Positions 26,859 through 36,726 of a stretch of DNA of 64,000 nt are shown piece by piece; within the stretch, counting starts at the first letter, position 1; each line of letters starts with the position of its first letter. The notes under the pieces are model-generated. The model was not told where the DNA came from and searched no databases. It was given only the letters and a program-made list of their open reading frames with translations. Source of the stretch: Virgibacillus sp. MSJ-26 (GTDB lineage: Bacteria > Bacillota > Bacilli > Bacillales > Amphibacillaceae); NCBI RefSeq assembly GCF_018918075.1, contig NZ_JAHLPW010000014.1, forward strand, positions 55,504-119,503. The letters are read 5' to 3'. The position numbers and the translations under genes were made by a program.

Positions 26859-29800
26859 TTAATTAATTAACACTCTTCCTTCTGCATCCTTTATGACTTC
26901 GTTTCCTGATGTATCCATCGCCTTTACTTGAATACTAGCTTTTGAACTTGTTTTAGTCGGCGGTGCGGTCCAGTAACCAACATAATGCCCATCACTCATC
27001 TCCATCATTGGTAACTCCGTTGGAAGGCTTACTTGTCGTATACCATCCAGTAATGGCATATTGATCATGAATGTCGCTCTTAGACCAGGTTCACTGTCAA
27101 ATGTGATTTTGACACTTTCGCCTGTTTCGATAAATACATCCTCGTGCGGAGTGACATTTTCAATCTCAAAAGCATCTTCGGACTGTTCGACAAAGACGAC
27201 GATTGCCTCTTCTGTTACGTTTCCAGCCAAATCACGAGCGACAACTTCAATTGTTTGCTCTCCTGTTGCAAGGGTTATTTCTTTTGAATAACGATCGTTT
27301 TCATCAACACTTGCTTCTTGTCCATTCACTTCAACACGATCTAAATGCTCATCCTGAACAGTTCCCTCAACCATCACCACTTCACTGTCAATTGTTTCTC
27401 CATCTTGTGGACTTTCAATAGAAAGGGTTGGTGACTCGGTATCTCGTGTAACAGAAACTGTATCAGATTCAGCCGCCGGTCTACCGTCTATAATAGATGT
27501 AGCCACAAGTTTATTTTCTCCTTCTGCCAAAGTGATTGGTATCGTAAATTCGCCCTCTTTACCTACTTTAACGCTGTCTACTTCTTCATCATTATTTTTT
27601 AATTGAAGAGTCGTTTCAGGAGTCGCAGTTCCTTCAATATCCATTTCCTCGTTATTGGTCAGCATTCCAGATTCCGGTGATGTTATAACTGGTGCAGTTA
27701 CATCTGGTTCATCTCCGTAATCGACTTCGGCCCTAATCATATAATTACCTGTACTTTCTTCCGCTTGAAACCATTGACCACCTATATAATCCCAGCTTCT
27801 CTCAGCAAAGTTAATTGAATCACCATCTGTCACAAATCCTGGAACATATGGATAATCATCAGCTTGCAGGTAAGCAATATAGAAATCATCCTCAACAAGA
27901 ATGCCTAAGTGGGATAAATCGACCTCTGTCCAATTATTTAAATCTCGTTTTGCCTTTGCTTCAATAGGACCAGCTAACCTATTACCAGGTGCACCATTTT
28001 CACCTGTTGCATCATAAACTGAAATTAGAATATCGTCTCCACCTGGAACAGGAACATGATCAGCCCAAAATTGCAATTTTGCCCCTGTTAACATAGCGGA
28101 TGTTTCATCTTCGTCGAGAGACATCCTGACCGCAAAACCATTTCCTTGTTTTCCAAAGGCTAAATTTTTACCATAATCACCACTATCATACTTAATCTCT
28201 GATGAGTCTGAGTTGTAAAAAGGCTCTAGTTTTAAATCTAAATTAATATCTTCGCCGGGCTGTACAGTAATAGACTCTGTTTTTCCATAATAACCATCAG
28301 CATAGACTTTTAATGTGTACGCTCCTTCATACGCCTTTAAATTATAAGTTCCATCTTCGGTTGATTGAGCATGCTCTGCATGTTCATCTTCAAGTAAAAA
28401 TAGCTTTGCATCTTCAATTGCTTCTCCGGTTGTGCTGGTAACTTGTCCAGAAATTATTTGTTCTGGCAAAGGCGTTAATTGGACCTCTCGTGATACCAAT
28501 CCTTTTTCATCCAATGTAACCGTTGTTGTTTCTGTTTCAAATCCATAGGCTTCAATAAGTAATGTATATTCACCAGGACTATGGTGAATACTAAATTGCC
28601 CATTTTTAGGATTAGTTTCGGTTTTCCAGCCAGTTTCTTCCACAGTGATTGTTGCCTCGGCTGGTAAGTCGCCTGCTTTAGCTGTCTTCTCTGTCTTATC
28701 TCGTTGTATAGATTGGCCCATCATTCTATCATCTTGTATAGGTAAAGTTAACGATGCCTTTTCATCGTATAATTGATTAGTGATGTCAGTTTTTGAGTTA
28801 TCATTTACTAACTGAACGTCATCAATGTACCAACCAGCATTTTCGTTATCCGCTGTCTTTAAATTAAAAGCAATATGAATTTTTTCACCCATATAGTCTG
28901 ATAAATCAAGACCGATTTCATGCCAACGTTTGTTTTCTTGTCTTGCTTGATAAAGTGGTTCCCATGATTCTCCATCAATTGAAGCAAAAACGGTCCCCAT
29001 TTCTTCTCCTATTTGACCCAATTCATACCAATTTTTAAAACGTAATATGGTATTTTCTTCAACAGAAACGGGTGGCATCATTAATGTCATATCTGAGTTC
29101 ATTTCATACTTTCCAAGTAAATCGGTGCCCATAACTTTTTCACCTGAAGCAGCGGATTCTGGGCCAAACTCTGGCACACCCCACTCCCACGAGTTATTCG
29201 TCCCATAAGAATACCAACCGTCCGGATAAGCCTCAAAATCCTCAAAATAACCTGAAGTCACTGCTTCTTCAATTTTCACTGTGTATTCGTCGGTTGTTGT
29301 TGTATTGCCACTAAAGTCTTCTATAGTCCACCAATAGATTAGTTCATCTCCTACTAAATCTTCCGCAGGTATATTAGTTTCATAGTTTCCATTTAAATGA
29401 TCTCCATCAACTAGATTGGGGGTGTATGTTTTTTCTGATTCATTATCGAATAAAACAGTGAGAGTTACTTTATTCACGCTGACGTTATCCATTGCTTGAA
29501 TTGAAAACGCTTCATCCCTATCCGTAAATACAACTTCACGAGGAATGTGTTCATATGTTGGTGGTTCTTCGTCTTGACCTGGCATTGTAATTTGCCCTTC
29601 GATTGTACCGATACCTTGTTGAACCGCTTCGACAGCAGCGAAAGCATCAAGAGTTCCATATCCATAACCATTATTCGGTGATTCTGGGTAATCGTCATCT
29701 ATTTTTGTGTTCGATGTAAGTTTTAGGGTCGTTTCGATTTCCTCAATTGTTAAATCAGGATCTACATCTTTCATAAGTGAAATTGCACCAACAACATGAG

Positions 29801-31127
29801 GAGCAGCCATCGAAGTTCCACTGGATAGCCCATATTCAAATTCATCAAAGCTTTCTCCGGGCATTGAAGATCGAATAGAAGTCCCCGGCGCCGTTAAATC
29901 AGGTTTAATCACTCCTTCTTCAGATGGACCACGTAGTGAAAAGTCAGCTAAATTATCTTCTTCATCCGTTGCTCCAACGGCAATAACCTCCTTATAATTC
30001 CCAGGAGCTGAAGCTGTGCCTGGATCAGCATCTTGGAACAACCCTGCATTTCCAACTGAAAAAACGGGAACAATGCCAACAGAACGCCATGCTTCTACCA
30101 TTGGTAAAAACCAATCATTATTGATTGGGTTACCCCCCCAAGAATTATTAACAACATCCGGTGCTTTCTCTGGATGTGGTGTACCACTCTCATCAGTCGG
30201 TGCTAGCACCCATTCTGCTGCGCCTAAAATATATGAATCATGAGTTTCATCGCCAAAAAACGCTCTAGCAGAAATCCATTTGGCACCGGGAGCTACACCA
30301 ATTTGATTATTATCTTCTTCACCAACCACTGTCCCCATTGTATGAGTTCCATGACCATCAGAATCCATTGGACTCTGTCGGTCTGAAACGGCGTCATACC
30401 AATTAAATTCATGTGAGGGATTATCAGGGTCATCCGGGTTAAAGCCACGATATTTCTCTTTTAAAGCAGGATGGTTACCTTCTACACCACTATCTATGTT
30501 GGCAACGACTGTTCCTTCTCCTGTCACCTCATTTTCCCAAACCTCTGGTGCTCCAACACGATCAATATTCCACTCAATATCATCAAGTGTTTTTTCTGTA
30601 TCCTCAAGTTTAGGTAATTTTTGTTTTCCATCTAAAATAACTGATTTTACTTCCGGCAAGTTAGCAATTTTTTTTGCTGATTCTTCCGTCCCCGTGACTG
30701 CCAATCCATTCATTATATAAAAGCTTTGATAATCTTGAATGTTATTTTTATCTTTTTTTAGGTAAGATAAGATATTTTTTTGTGTTGCTTCGGCATTAGC
30801 CTGTAGTTCGGATACAACGGCTTGTTGTACTGTTTGTTTAACTTCAGTATTTGACAATGATTGCTTATTTGCATTAGATTTCGCCTTATTAGCAACAGTT
30901 TTAGTATCCGTTTGATCCTTTAAAATAACGAGATATCTTTCATATTCTTTTTCTTGATAGGCTTCTAATAATTTGGCATCTACTTTATTGGCTATTTTTC
31001 CGTTTTGTTCGTCTTTGGATGCTCCATCTGCCATTATATTAGTCGGTATGATTAAAGATAAAATCATCGTAATGATAATTAACGTTGATAATTTTTTAAC
31101 TAGTCTATATTTACCTAATCCTTTCAA
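26859..31127 (-). CDS. Secreted S8 subtilisin-like protease, bacillopeptidase F type
   Basis: About 1,422 residues. A signal peptide (to about 36) is followed by an I9-type propeptide (about 55-170) and an S8 domain (about 190-510) with the triad in NIDSGVEGNHPAL (Asp near 215), DGHGTHTMGTV (His near 262) and GTSMAAPHVVG (Ser near 442). Then come a bacterial Ig-like stretch, a jelly-roll/MAM-like domain (GYFEDFEAYPDGWYSYG), two carboxypeptidase-regulatory-like repeats, a further beta domain, and two glucodextranase-B/Ig-like repeats before a C-terminal beta domain. B. subtilis Bpr is of similar length (about 1,430). No LPXTG or SLH anchor is visible, so it is likely released or processed. I start at a TTG 6 nt after AAGGGGTGAG; a GTG at 31136 overlaps that site. 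The upstream gap 31128-31510 is AT-rich with no gene. Confidence 0.9.
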   Translation of the reverse strand: MKGLGKYRLVKKLSTLIIITMILSLIIPTNIMADGASKDEQNGKIANKVDAKLLEAYQEKEYERYLVILKDQTDTKTVANKAKSNANKQSLSNTEVKQTVQQAVVSELQANAEATQKNILSYLKKDKNNIQDYQSFYIMNGLAVTGTEESAKKIANLPEVKSVILDGKQKLPKLEDTEKTLDDIEWNIDRVGAPEVWENEVTGEGTVVANIDSGVEGNHPALKEKYRGFNPDDPDNPSHEFNWYDAVSDRQSPMDSDGHGTHTMGTVVGEEDNNQIGVAPGAKWISARAFFGDETHDSYILGAAEWVLAPTDESGTPHPEKAPDVVNNSWGGNPINNDWFLPMVEAWRSVGIVPVFSVGNAGLFQDADPGTASAPGNYKEVIAVGATDEEDNLADFSLRGPSEEGVIKPDLTAPGTSIRSSMPGESFDEFEYGLSSGTSMAAPHVVGAISLMKDVDPDLTIEEIETTLKLTSNTKIDDDYPESPNNGYGYGTLDAFAAVEAVQQGIGTIEGQITMPGQDEEPPTYEHIPREVVFTDRDEAFSIQAMDNVSVNKVTLTVLFDNESEKTYTPNLVDGDHLNGNYETNIPAEDLVGDELIYWWTIEDFSGNTTTTDEYTVKIEEAVTSGYFEDFEAYPDGWYSYGTNNSWEWGVPEFGPESAASGEKVMGTDLLGKYEMNSDMTLMMPPVSVEENTILRFKNWYELGQIGEEMGTVFASIDGESWEPLYQARQENKRWHEIGLDLSDYMGEKIHIAFNLKTADNENAGWYIDDVQLVNDNSKTDITNQLYDEKASLTLPIQDDRMMGQSIQRDKTEKTAKAGDLPAEATITVEETGWKTETNPKNGQFSIHHSPGEYTLLIEAYGFETETTTVTLDEKGLVSREVQLTPLPEQIISGQVTSTTGEAIEDAKLFLLEDEHAEHAQSTEDGTYNLKAYEGAYTLKVYADGYYGKTESITVQPGEDINLDLKLEPFYNSDSSEIKYDSGDYGKNLAFGKQGNGFAVRMSLDEDETSAMLTGAKLQFWADHVPVPGGDDILISVYDATGENGAPGNRLAGPIEAKAKRDLNNWTEVDLSHLGILVEDDFYIAYLQADDYPYVPGFVTDGDSINFAERSWDYIGGQWFQAEESTGNYMIRAEVDYGDEPDVTAPVITSPESGMLTNNEEMDIEGTATPETTLQLKNNDEEVDSVKVGKEGEFTIPITLAEGENKLVATSIIDGRPAAESDTVSVTRDTESPTLSIESPQDGETIDSEVVMVEGTVQDEHLDRVEVNGQEASVDENDRYSKEITLATGEQTIEVVARDLAGNVTEEAIVVFVEQSEDAFEIENVTPHEDVFIETGESVKITFDSEPGLRATFMINMPLLDGIRQVSLPTELPMMEMSDGHYVGYWTAPPTKTSSKASIQVKAMDTSGNEVIKDAEGRVLIN

Positions 31128-31510
31128 ATAACTCACCCCTTATTGGTTTTAGTTACAAACATGTACGGCTACTTTTAAAATGTCCCCCCTTCACAATTTA
31201 TAATTTTTATCTACAAATTCAATCAAAAATTCATTATTACTGACAATAGCAGATGTGTAGTGCAAGATGTGTCATATTTTGTCGATTTTTTAGTAGTTTT
31301 CAGAATTGATAGATAAGTACTAGTGAGCTACTTTTTTATACTAGGTGACAAGAACTATTAATGTGCCTATTAATCCTTTGATTGCTAAAAAATGGAGGTG
31401 ATCTTTTGGTATAATGGTTAATGATTAATTATGATAGTTTTACTCACTGCTGAATACTTACAGTTCATGGTATAATTATTTTTATTAGATTTAAAAAGGA
31501 GCGAATCAGA

Positions 31511-31648
31511 ATGGTTAAAGTTAAGATGAATGTTCAAACGGCATATCATGGGGATTTGTTACGCGCAGGGAAAGTTTATGAAGTGGATGAAGAAACAGCT
31601 GAACGATGGATTGCGAGTAAGCTAGCAGATGAGGTCGACGATGAGTAG
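31511..31648 (+). CDS. Small 45-residue protein
   Basis: An ATG preceded by AAAAAGGAGCGAATCAGA opens a 45-codon frame ending TAG. The product starts MVKVKMNVQTAYHGDLLRAG and continues with KVYEVDEETAERWIASKLAD, ending acidic. It resembles the short proteins beside phage head-tail genes that share the pattern K-V-x(n)-G-x-V-Y-V-x-E-x-A-x-x-W, but no phage gene is nearby. No terminator is clear until 31821, and a decayed repeat follows directly. The strong ribosome site supports translation; the function is unknown. Confidence 0.6.
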   Translation: MVKVKMNVQTAYHGDLLRAGKVYEVDEETAERWIASKLADEVDDE

Positions 31649-31660
31649 AATAACATTCGT

Positions 31661-31695
31661 GAACAAAAGCTCGGGGCACGGATAGCAACGTACGA
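31661..31695. repeat. Decayed copy of the 148-bp-period repeat
   Basis: GAACAAAAGCTCGGGGCACG followed by GATAGCAACGTACGAAC corresponds to GAACAAAAGTGCAAACGCCC followed by GATAGCAACGTACAAG at 11213-11248. Confidence 0.5.
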
Positions 31696-31815
31696 ACTAG
31701 AATCAGTAAAGCGAGGTGGATCAATGTTGATGCTCAGGAGCATCGGTTAAGGAGTTCACGTTATCCCTAGTAAGGTTTTGGAACTCTTGGGGGGAGGATT
31801 AATTGGCCATACTCA

Positions 31816-31865
31816 GCTAAAAACCCCCCTTTTGAGTCAACGTGCTTGTCTCATTAAAGGGGGTT
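31816..31865 (-). terminator. Terminator after ferredoxin gene
   Basis: AAACCCCCCTTT (from 31821) pairs with AAAGGGGGTTT (to 31865). The minus strand continues TTTTTAGC. Confidence 0.7.
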
Positions 31866-31886
31866 TCAATATATTAAGTACCCAGA

Positions 31887-32126
31887 TTATTTGTTTTCAA
31901 AGAATTCTTCTGCTTTATCTAGGAAAACTTCTTGTTCTGGAGTTAAATCGTACTCCTCAACAATTGCATCGACCGGGCATACGGCAACACATGCAGCGCA
32001 ATCAATACAAATATCAGGATCTATATAAAATTGGTCTGGCCCTTCTTCAATACAATCAACGGGGCAAACACTAACACACTCTCCGGATTTTTCACCTTGA
32101 CATGGTTCTAATATTACAAATGCCAT
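31887..32126 (-). CDS. Ferredoxin (7Fe type)
   Basis: A 79-residue acidic iron-sulfur protein. Cys9-x7-Cys17-x3-Cys21-Pro (CQGEKSGECVSVCPVDC) fits a 3Fe-4S site with the remaining ligands, and CIDCAACVAVCP fits a CxxCxxCxxxCP 4Fe-4S site. This is the classic FdxA-like bacterial ferredoxin with a helical C-terminal tail (TPEQEVFLDKAEEFF). It carries low-potential electrons in the cytoplasm; the partner is not shown by its neighbours. Ribosome site AGGGAGGTTATAAAG. It is a counterpart to the Fur-controlled flavodoxin elsewhere in the window. Confidence 0.93.
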   Translation of the reverse strand: MAFVILEPCQGEKSGECVSVCPVDCIEEGPDQFYIDPDICIDCAACVAVCPVDAIVEEYDLTPEQEVFLDKAEEFFENK

Positions 32127-32462
32127 TCTTTATAACCTCCCTTTTTCCTCTAAAACTAAAGTATCATCTACAATTTAATGATACATCATCATAGTAATGT
32201 AAGTAAACTGCTTGCAATTATAATTCACGAAAAGTTAACGATTCCGGTATTATTCATATAATAGTACCTATTTTAAAGATGATGGACGGATTAGGTTTAA
32301 GAGTATCCTTTGATGAAGATCATACTTTTGAATTTTATCCAGATTTTGTCCTTCATAGCCTCTATGAAAGCCAAGTATGAGTGTTTTATTCTTAATTTGA
32401 TAATCTTAGCTATTTATAAGATGAAGAATCAGATACTCTCCTTCGCCTTCTGTATTTAAGAT
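32127..32462. other. Intergenic stretch without a supported gene
   Basis: On the plus strand a 33-codon frame (32279-32380, beginning MMDGLGLRVSF) is open but lacks a ribosome site and is probably chance or a remnant. The promoter of the ferredoxin gene should lie in the right part of 32127-32220. Confidence 0.3.
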
Positions 32463-32789
32463 TTATACCTCAAAATAAAGATGAGCATGTAAGGAACACC
32501 CCGGATTGAAGGCCGCAGCACAGTGAGGACATTGGTTGCTTCCATTTAAATATTCATTAATGGTGATTTCCTGACCACATGTTCCACACATCACTGCTTT
32601 TTTATCAAAATGATCTTTTGGCCATACGTCACTCGCACCACATCCATATTCTATATGACATTGGAAACATGGAAAATAAGACTCGCAACAATAGAATTTG
32701 AGCGCTACTCGATCTAATTCGCTATGATAATGTTTGCAGCGAGTTTCGTTATCAATGGCTCCCTGTATGATGTGGCCCTGTATCTCCAT
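32463..32789 (-). CDS. CHY-type zinc finger protein
   Basis: A 108-residue protein, very rich in Cys and His. Motifs: TRCKHYHSELDRVALKFYCC, YFPCFQCHIEYG, VMCGTCGQEIT, NQCPHCAAAFNPGC and HAHLYFEV. The CHY zinc-finger family binds several zinc ions; stand-alone bacterial members have no proven role. The order CKHY...C..C..CH..C..C..C..H is complete. Ribosome site GGAGGACGGAGGAACT is strong. The gene lies 48 bp after topB on the same strand and may be co-transcribed with it. Confidence 0.85.
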   Translation of the reverse strand: MEIQGHIIQGAIDNETRCKHYHSELDRVALKFYCCESYFPCFQCHIEYGCGASDVWPKDHFDKKAVMCGTCGQEITINEYLNGSNQCPHCAAAFNPGCSLHAHLYFEV

Positions 32790-32837
32790 AGTTCCTCCGT
32801 CCTCCAGTAGCTATTTTTTCTACCCTAAAATACTCTT

Positions 32838-35009
32838 TTATTTTTTCAATTTAGCAAGTGCATCCGCTAAAGCATTATTTTTAAAACCATCATCTTGCTT
32901 TTTCAAATATTTATTAACATCTTTTTTAGAGACTTTATGTTTCTTTTCTCTTTGCTTTCTTTCGTTAAATGTAGATAGTTTTTCTCGATGGCCACATTTA
33001 CAAGTGAACATTTGCCCTTCACCTTCACCACGTAATTCCATACGTTTATGACAATTTGGGCACCGGGCATTCGTGCGTTTGGCGATATTTTTCCGGTGGC
33101 CACATGAACGGTCTTGGCAAACGAGCATTCTTCCATTGCGATTATTAATTTCAAGCATCAACTTTCCGCAATCCGGGCATTTTGTGCCTGTCATATTATC
33201 GTGTTTAAATGTCGCGTCACTCGTCTTTATTTCTGTCACAACATCTTTCGCATAGTCTTTCATTTCTTTGATAAACGTGTTTTTGTTAAGCTTTCCTTTT
33301 TCGATAAGGGTTAGCTTTTGTTCCCATTCCGCCGTTAATGCAGGAGATCTTAAATCTTCTGGGACAAGGTCAAGCAATTGTTTACCTTTTGACGTAATAA
33401 AAATATGTTTACCTTTCATCTCCATATATTGTGTATTAAATAACTTTTCAATAATATCTGCACGAGTGGCTACAGTTCCTAATCCACCAGTTTTACTAAT
33501 CGTGCCGGCTAGATGTTTTTCTTCATCTTGCATAAAACGGACTGGATTTTCCATAGCATGGAGCAAAGCACCTTCTGTAAAACGTTCAGGTGGTTTTGTT
33601 TCACCACTTGTTAGTGAAAGTTTAATATTGTTGAACTGGTCACCTTTCTTTACAACGGGTAACTGCTGGTCGTCTGAATCCGTATCATCGTCGTAACGGT
33701 TGTTATAAATTTCTTTCCATCCTTGTTTTTTAACTACTTTCCCTTTAGCGACAAATGTTTCATTATCGATTTGGGTAAAGATGGTTGTTTGTTCATATTC
33801 ATAAGGATCTGCCATGACAGCTAAAAACCTCTTCACAACCAAATCATAAATTTTTCGTTCACGGTCATCTAGCTCTTCTAAAATAACGGATTCCTCGGTT
33901 GGAATAATAGCATGGTGATCAGAAACTTTAGAGTTATCGACAACAGACTTCGGTAATCGTTTATCTCCAGCACGCAACAACTTATTAGCAAAACGTGCAT
34001 ACTGATCAACACCACAAGCTTTAATGCGGTCTTTTAAAGTTGGCACGATATCGCTTGAAATCACACGTGAGTCCGTTCGTGGATACGTCAACACTTTATG
34101 TCGTTCATAGAGATTCTGCATGATTGATAACGTCTGCTTACCCGAATAGTTAAAAATTCGGTTCGCATCACGCTGAAGTTCGGTTAAATCGTAAAGTTGA
34201 GGTGCATGTTTCTTTTTATAAGAACGCTCGACGTTGGTGACAGTCGCTTTCTTATCCGTTAATTGGTTTCGTAGTTTTTCCGCACGTTCTTTTGAGGATA
34301 TGCGTTGATTATTTTTCTTGTCTTGCCATTTTAAAGTAAGACTTCTTGTCTTAACTTCTAGTCCGTAAAATTTCGTGGGCTTGAAGTTTTGAATTTCTTT
34401 TTCTCGTTCGGCAATCATGGCAAGTGTTGGTGTTTGCACACGGCCACTTGAAAGTTGTGCATTGAATTTCGTTGTTAAGGCACGCGTAGCATTTAAACCG
34501 ACATACCAATCAGCTTCAGAACGAGCAACAGCTGCGTCATATAGATTTTCGTATTTTGCTCCTGGCTTTAATTGATTGAATCCATCACGAATGGCTTTAT
34601 CTGTTACAGATGAAATCCAAAGACGTTTAATCGGTTTATTGATTCGGGCTTTTTGAATGATCCAACGGGCGACGAGCTCACCTTCACGTCCAGCGTCTGT
34701 CGCAATTACGATTTCCTTCACGTCTTTACGGGTTAGCTGAGATTTCACCGTACTGAATTGCTTTCCTGTTTTTTTAATGACGGTTGTTTTCAAATGCTTA
34801 GGCAACATCGGTAAATCATCAAGTCGCCATGTTTTATATTTTTCATCGTAAACCTCTGGATCTACGAGAGTCACTAAATGGCCAAGTGCCCATGTGACAA
34901 TATATTTTGATCCTTCCATATAGCCGTTTCTTTTTTGGTTGCATTTTAAAACTTTGGCAATATCACGACCAACAGAAGGTTTTTCTGCAAGTACTACTGT
35001 TTTACTCAT
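32838..35009 (-). CDS. topB: DNA topoisomerase III
   Basis: A 723-residue type IA topoisomerase that relaxes and decatenates DNA through a single-strand break. The TOPRIM domain is at the N-terminus (VLAEKPSVGRDIAKVL; ATDAGREGELVARWI has the acidic triad). The active-site tyrosine lies in LTYPRTDSRVIS near residue 310. TEGALLHAMEN and GLGTVATRADIIEKL are family motifs. Two C-terminal zinc ribbons are present (CPDCGKLMLEI..CQDRSCGH and CPNCHKRMEL..CKCGH), followed by a Lys-rich tail. Length is normal for Bacillus TopB. Ribosome site GAGAGGATTTTTTA. Confidence 0.96.
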   Translation of the reverse strand: MSKTVVLAEKPSVGRDIAKVLKCNQKRNGYMEGSKYIVTWALGHLVTLVDPEVYDEKYKTWRLDDLPMLPKHLKTTVIKKTGKQFSTVKSQLTRKDVKEIVIATDAGREGELVARWIIQKARINKPIKRLWISSVTDKAIRDGFNQLKPGAKYENLYDAAVARSEADWYVGLNATRALTTKFNAQLSSGRVQTPTLAMIAEREKEIQNFKPTKFYGLEVKTRSLTLKWQDKKNNQRISSKERAEKLRNQLTDKKATVTNVERSYKKKHAPQLYDLTELQRDANRIFNYSGKQTLSIMQNLYERHKVLTYPRTDSRVISSDIVPTLKDRIKACGVDQYARFANKLLRAGDKRLPKSVVDNSKVSDHHAIIPTEESVILEELDDRERKIYDLVVKRFLAVMADPYEYEQTTIFTQIDNETFVAKGKVVKKQGWKEIYNNRYDDDTDSDDQQLPVVKKGDQFNNIKLSLTSGETKPPERFTEGALLHAMENPVRFMQDEEKHLAGTISKTGGLGTVATRADIIEKLFNTQYMEMKGKHIFITSKGKQLLDLVPEDLRSPALTAEWEQKLTLIEKGKLNKNTFIKEMKDYAKDVVTEIKTSDATFKHDNMTGTKCPDCGKLMLEINNRNGRMLVCQDRSCGHRKNIAKRTNARCPNCHKRMELRGEGEGQMFTCKCGHREKLSTFNERKQREKKHKVSKKDVNKYLKKQDDGFKNNALADALAKLKK

Positions 35010-35238
35010 TAAAAAATCCTCTCTATACTATCATAAGTGCAATTTACATTTCACATACTTGTTTTTACATTTTAATAAATGACATCTTGTATTAGTTTAA
35101 CATATATTATTGAAATTGCTTAGGGTGGGTGCTTTAGGAGATTCATAGTTAACTTTAATTAAAACAGTACAAACGCCCACTCACCATAAGCCTCTAACCC
35201 ATACAATAACCTAGAAATGAAGCAAAGGATATGGTGCT

Positions 35239-35859
35239 ATGCTGTTTTATATGGGTTTACTATTATTAGTGATTGCCGTCAGTTTAGACGGATTTGGTGT
35301 TGGTGTAACGTATGGCATGAAAAAGACAAAAGTACCAATTAGCGCATTACTCATTATCATGCTTTGTTCAGGTGTCGTTGTATTACTATCCATGACCATT
35401 GGTGATTTTTTAAATTCGTTTATCTCACCTCATCGGGCAGAAATGATCGGTGGGTTAATTTTAATCTTTTTAGGTTTGTTTTCTCTATTTAACGTGATTC
35501 GTTCAAAAGTTGATATTGATATGTCTAAATTGAAAAGTAATGAGCGGTTCCATCGTTTTAAGACGGTTTTATCTACTCCAGAACAAGCAGACCTTGATCA
35601 ATCTGGCATTATTACAACAGGGGAGGCATTTCTACTTGGCACAGCGCTTGCGTTAGATGCCTTTGGAGCGGGACTCGGAGCAGCCATCATTGGTTACTCT
35701 CCATTGTTAACTGCTGTAAGTGTCGCATTTATGAGTGGTGCTTTTCTATTCTGTGGAATTCAAATGGGTATACTACTTTTAAGAAATAAGCATATGCAAA
35801 AACTATCCTTCCTCCCTCCCATTTTATTAATAAGCCTTGGAGTCTTTAATATGCTGTAA
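35239..35859 (+). CDS. ytaF: Sporulation membrane protein YtaF
   Basis: A 206-residue membrane protein with 6 hydrophobic segments and an internal duplication. The first half has VIAVSLDGFGVGVTYGMKK, the second GTALALDAFGAGLGAAI. This is the MntP/YtaF family; MntP members export manganese, while Bacillus YtaF is annotated as a sporulation protein. A loop at about 95-125 (MSKLKSNERFHRF, TPEQADLDQSG) links the halves. The gene stands alone after topB and runs divergently from it. A hairpin follows at 35872. A transport role is inference from the family. Confidence 0.85.
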   Translation: MLFYMGLLLLVIAVSLDGFGVGVTYGMKKTKVPISALLIIMLCSGVVVLLSMTIGDFLNSFISPHRAEMIGGLILIFLGLFSLFNVIRSKVDIDMSKLKSNERFHRFKTVLSTPEQADLDQSGIITTGEAFLLGTALALDAFGAGLGAAIIGYSPLLTAVSVAFMSGAFLFCGIQMGILLLRNKHMQKLSFLPPILLISLGVFNML

Positions 35860-35871
35860 AGCAAAGTTAAA

Positions 35872-35901
35872 ACCCGAGGATGAAAAAAGAACTCCTCGGG
35901 T
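35872..35901. terminator. Hairpin between ytaF and speG
   Basis: ACCCGAGGA pairs with TCCTCGGGT around TGAAAAAAGAAC. The minus strand continues TTTTAACTTTG, so it ends speG and probably also ytaF. Confidence 0.65.
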
Positions 35902-35943
35902 GCTACTTGCTCTTAGCAAAAAGATACTAACGATCTTCATTCA

Positions 35944-36471
35944 TTATTGCTCGGTAATCATTTTATTTAAATACTCATCTTGAAACATACTCATAATCAC
36001 TGAATTATGATATGATCCATTGACAAAAAATTCATTTTTTAAGACGGCTTCTTTTGTAAATCCTACTTTTTCATAAACATGGATTGCCTTTATATTCGTT
36101 TCATCAACTATCAAATAAAGCTTGTTTAGATTCAATGTATTAAAAGCATAAGCCATCGCAAGTTTTGTTGCCTTGCTTGAATAGCCAAATCCCTGATGGA
36201 TTGGATCAATCATGATAGCGAACTCTGCTTTCCTGTGAATGTAATCTATAGAGAAAAGAGCAACCAATCCAAGTTGTTCATTGCTTTTCTCTAATATAAA
36301 CAAACGCACATGTTTATTATCTTTGTTTTTCATATAATTATCTTCTAATTCAACCTTTGTTTGATAAGGTTCTTCAAACCAAAAAGACATGATATCTGGA
36401 TTATTATTCAAACGGTGTATAAAATCCAGGTCTTCCTTTTCTAATGCTCTTAATCCTAGTTTGTCAGTCAT
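35944..36471 (-). CDS. speG: Spermidine N1-acetyltransferase, SpeG-like
   Basis: About 175 residues, a GNAT enzyme that acetylates spermidine or spermine with acetyl-CoA and so lowers polyamine toxicity. It follows E. coli SpeG along its length: LRALEKEDLDFIHRLNNNPD, SFWFEEPYQTKVELEDNY, HRKAEFAIMIDPIHQGFGYS (acetyl-CoA loop), LNLNKLYLIVDETNIKAIHV and YHNSVIMSMFQDEYL. The start is the ATG after GGAGGAACTAACA; the upstream ATG at 36504 adds 11 residues lacking a ribosome site. Single-gene unit. Confidence 0.9.
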   Translation of the reverse strand: MTDKLGLRALEKEDLDFIHRLNNNPDIMSFWFEEPYQTKVELEDNYMKNKDNKHVRLFILEKSNEQLGLVALFSIDYIHRKAEFAIMIDPIHQGFGYSSKATKLAMAYAFNTLNLNKLYLIVDETNIKAIHVYEKVGFTKEAVLKNEFFVNGSYHNSVIMSMFQDEYLNKMITEQ

Positions 36472-36726
36472 TGTTAGTTCCTCCGATAGTAAAATATACT
36501 TCATGACACTATTATAAAAGAAATTAATTTACCTGTCACTTATAGTTAATCATCTAAAATTCATTTATCCTTGTTCTTTCCGGTTATTATATATTTCAGT
36601 GAAATCATAAAATATATCGCACAATTATAAACTAACCTATTTTTCAAAGGGGAAAGGCACTTAATTTGACAAATGTCTAATTTTGTGAGATTATAAAGAA
36701 TGCTTCTTAGTGAAGTAACCATTATC

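Noticed and set aside
32279..32380. 33-codon frame MMDGLGLRVSF...
   Set aside because: No ribosome binding site and no similarity I recognise; length compatible with chance.
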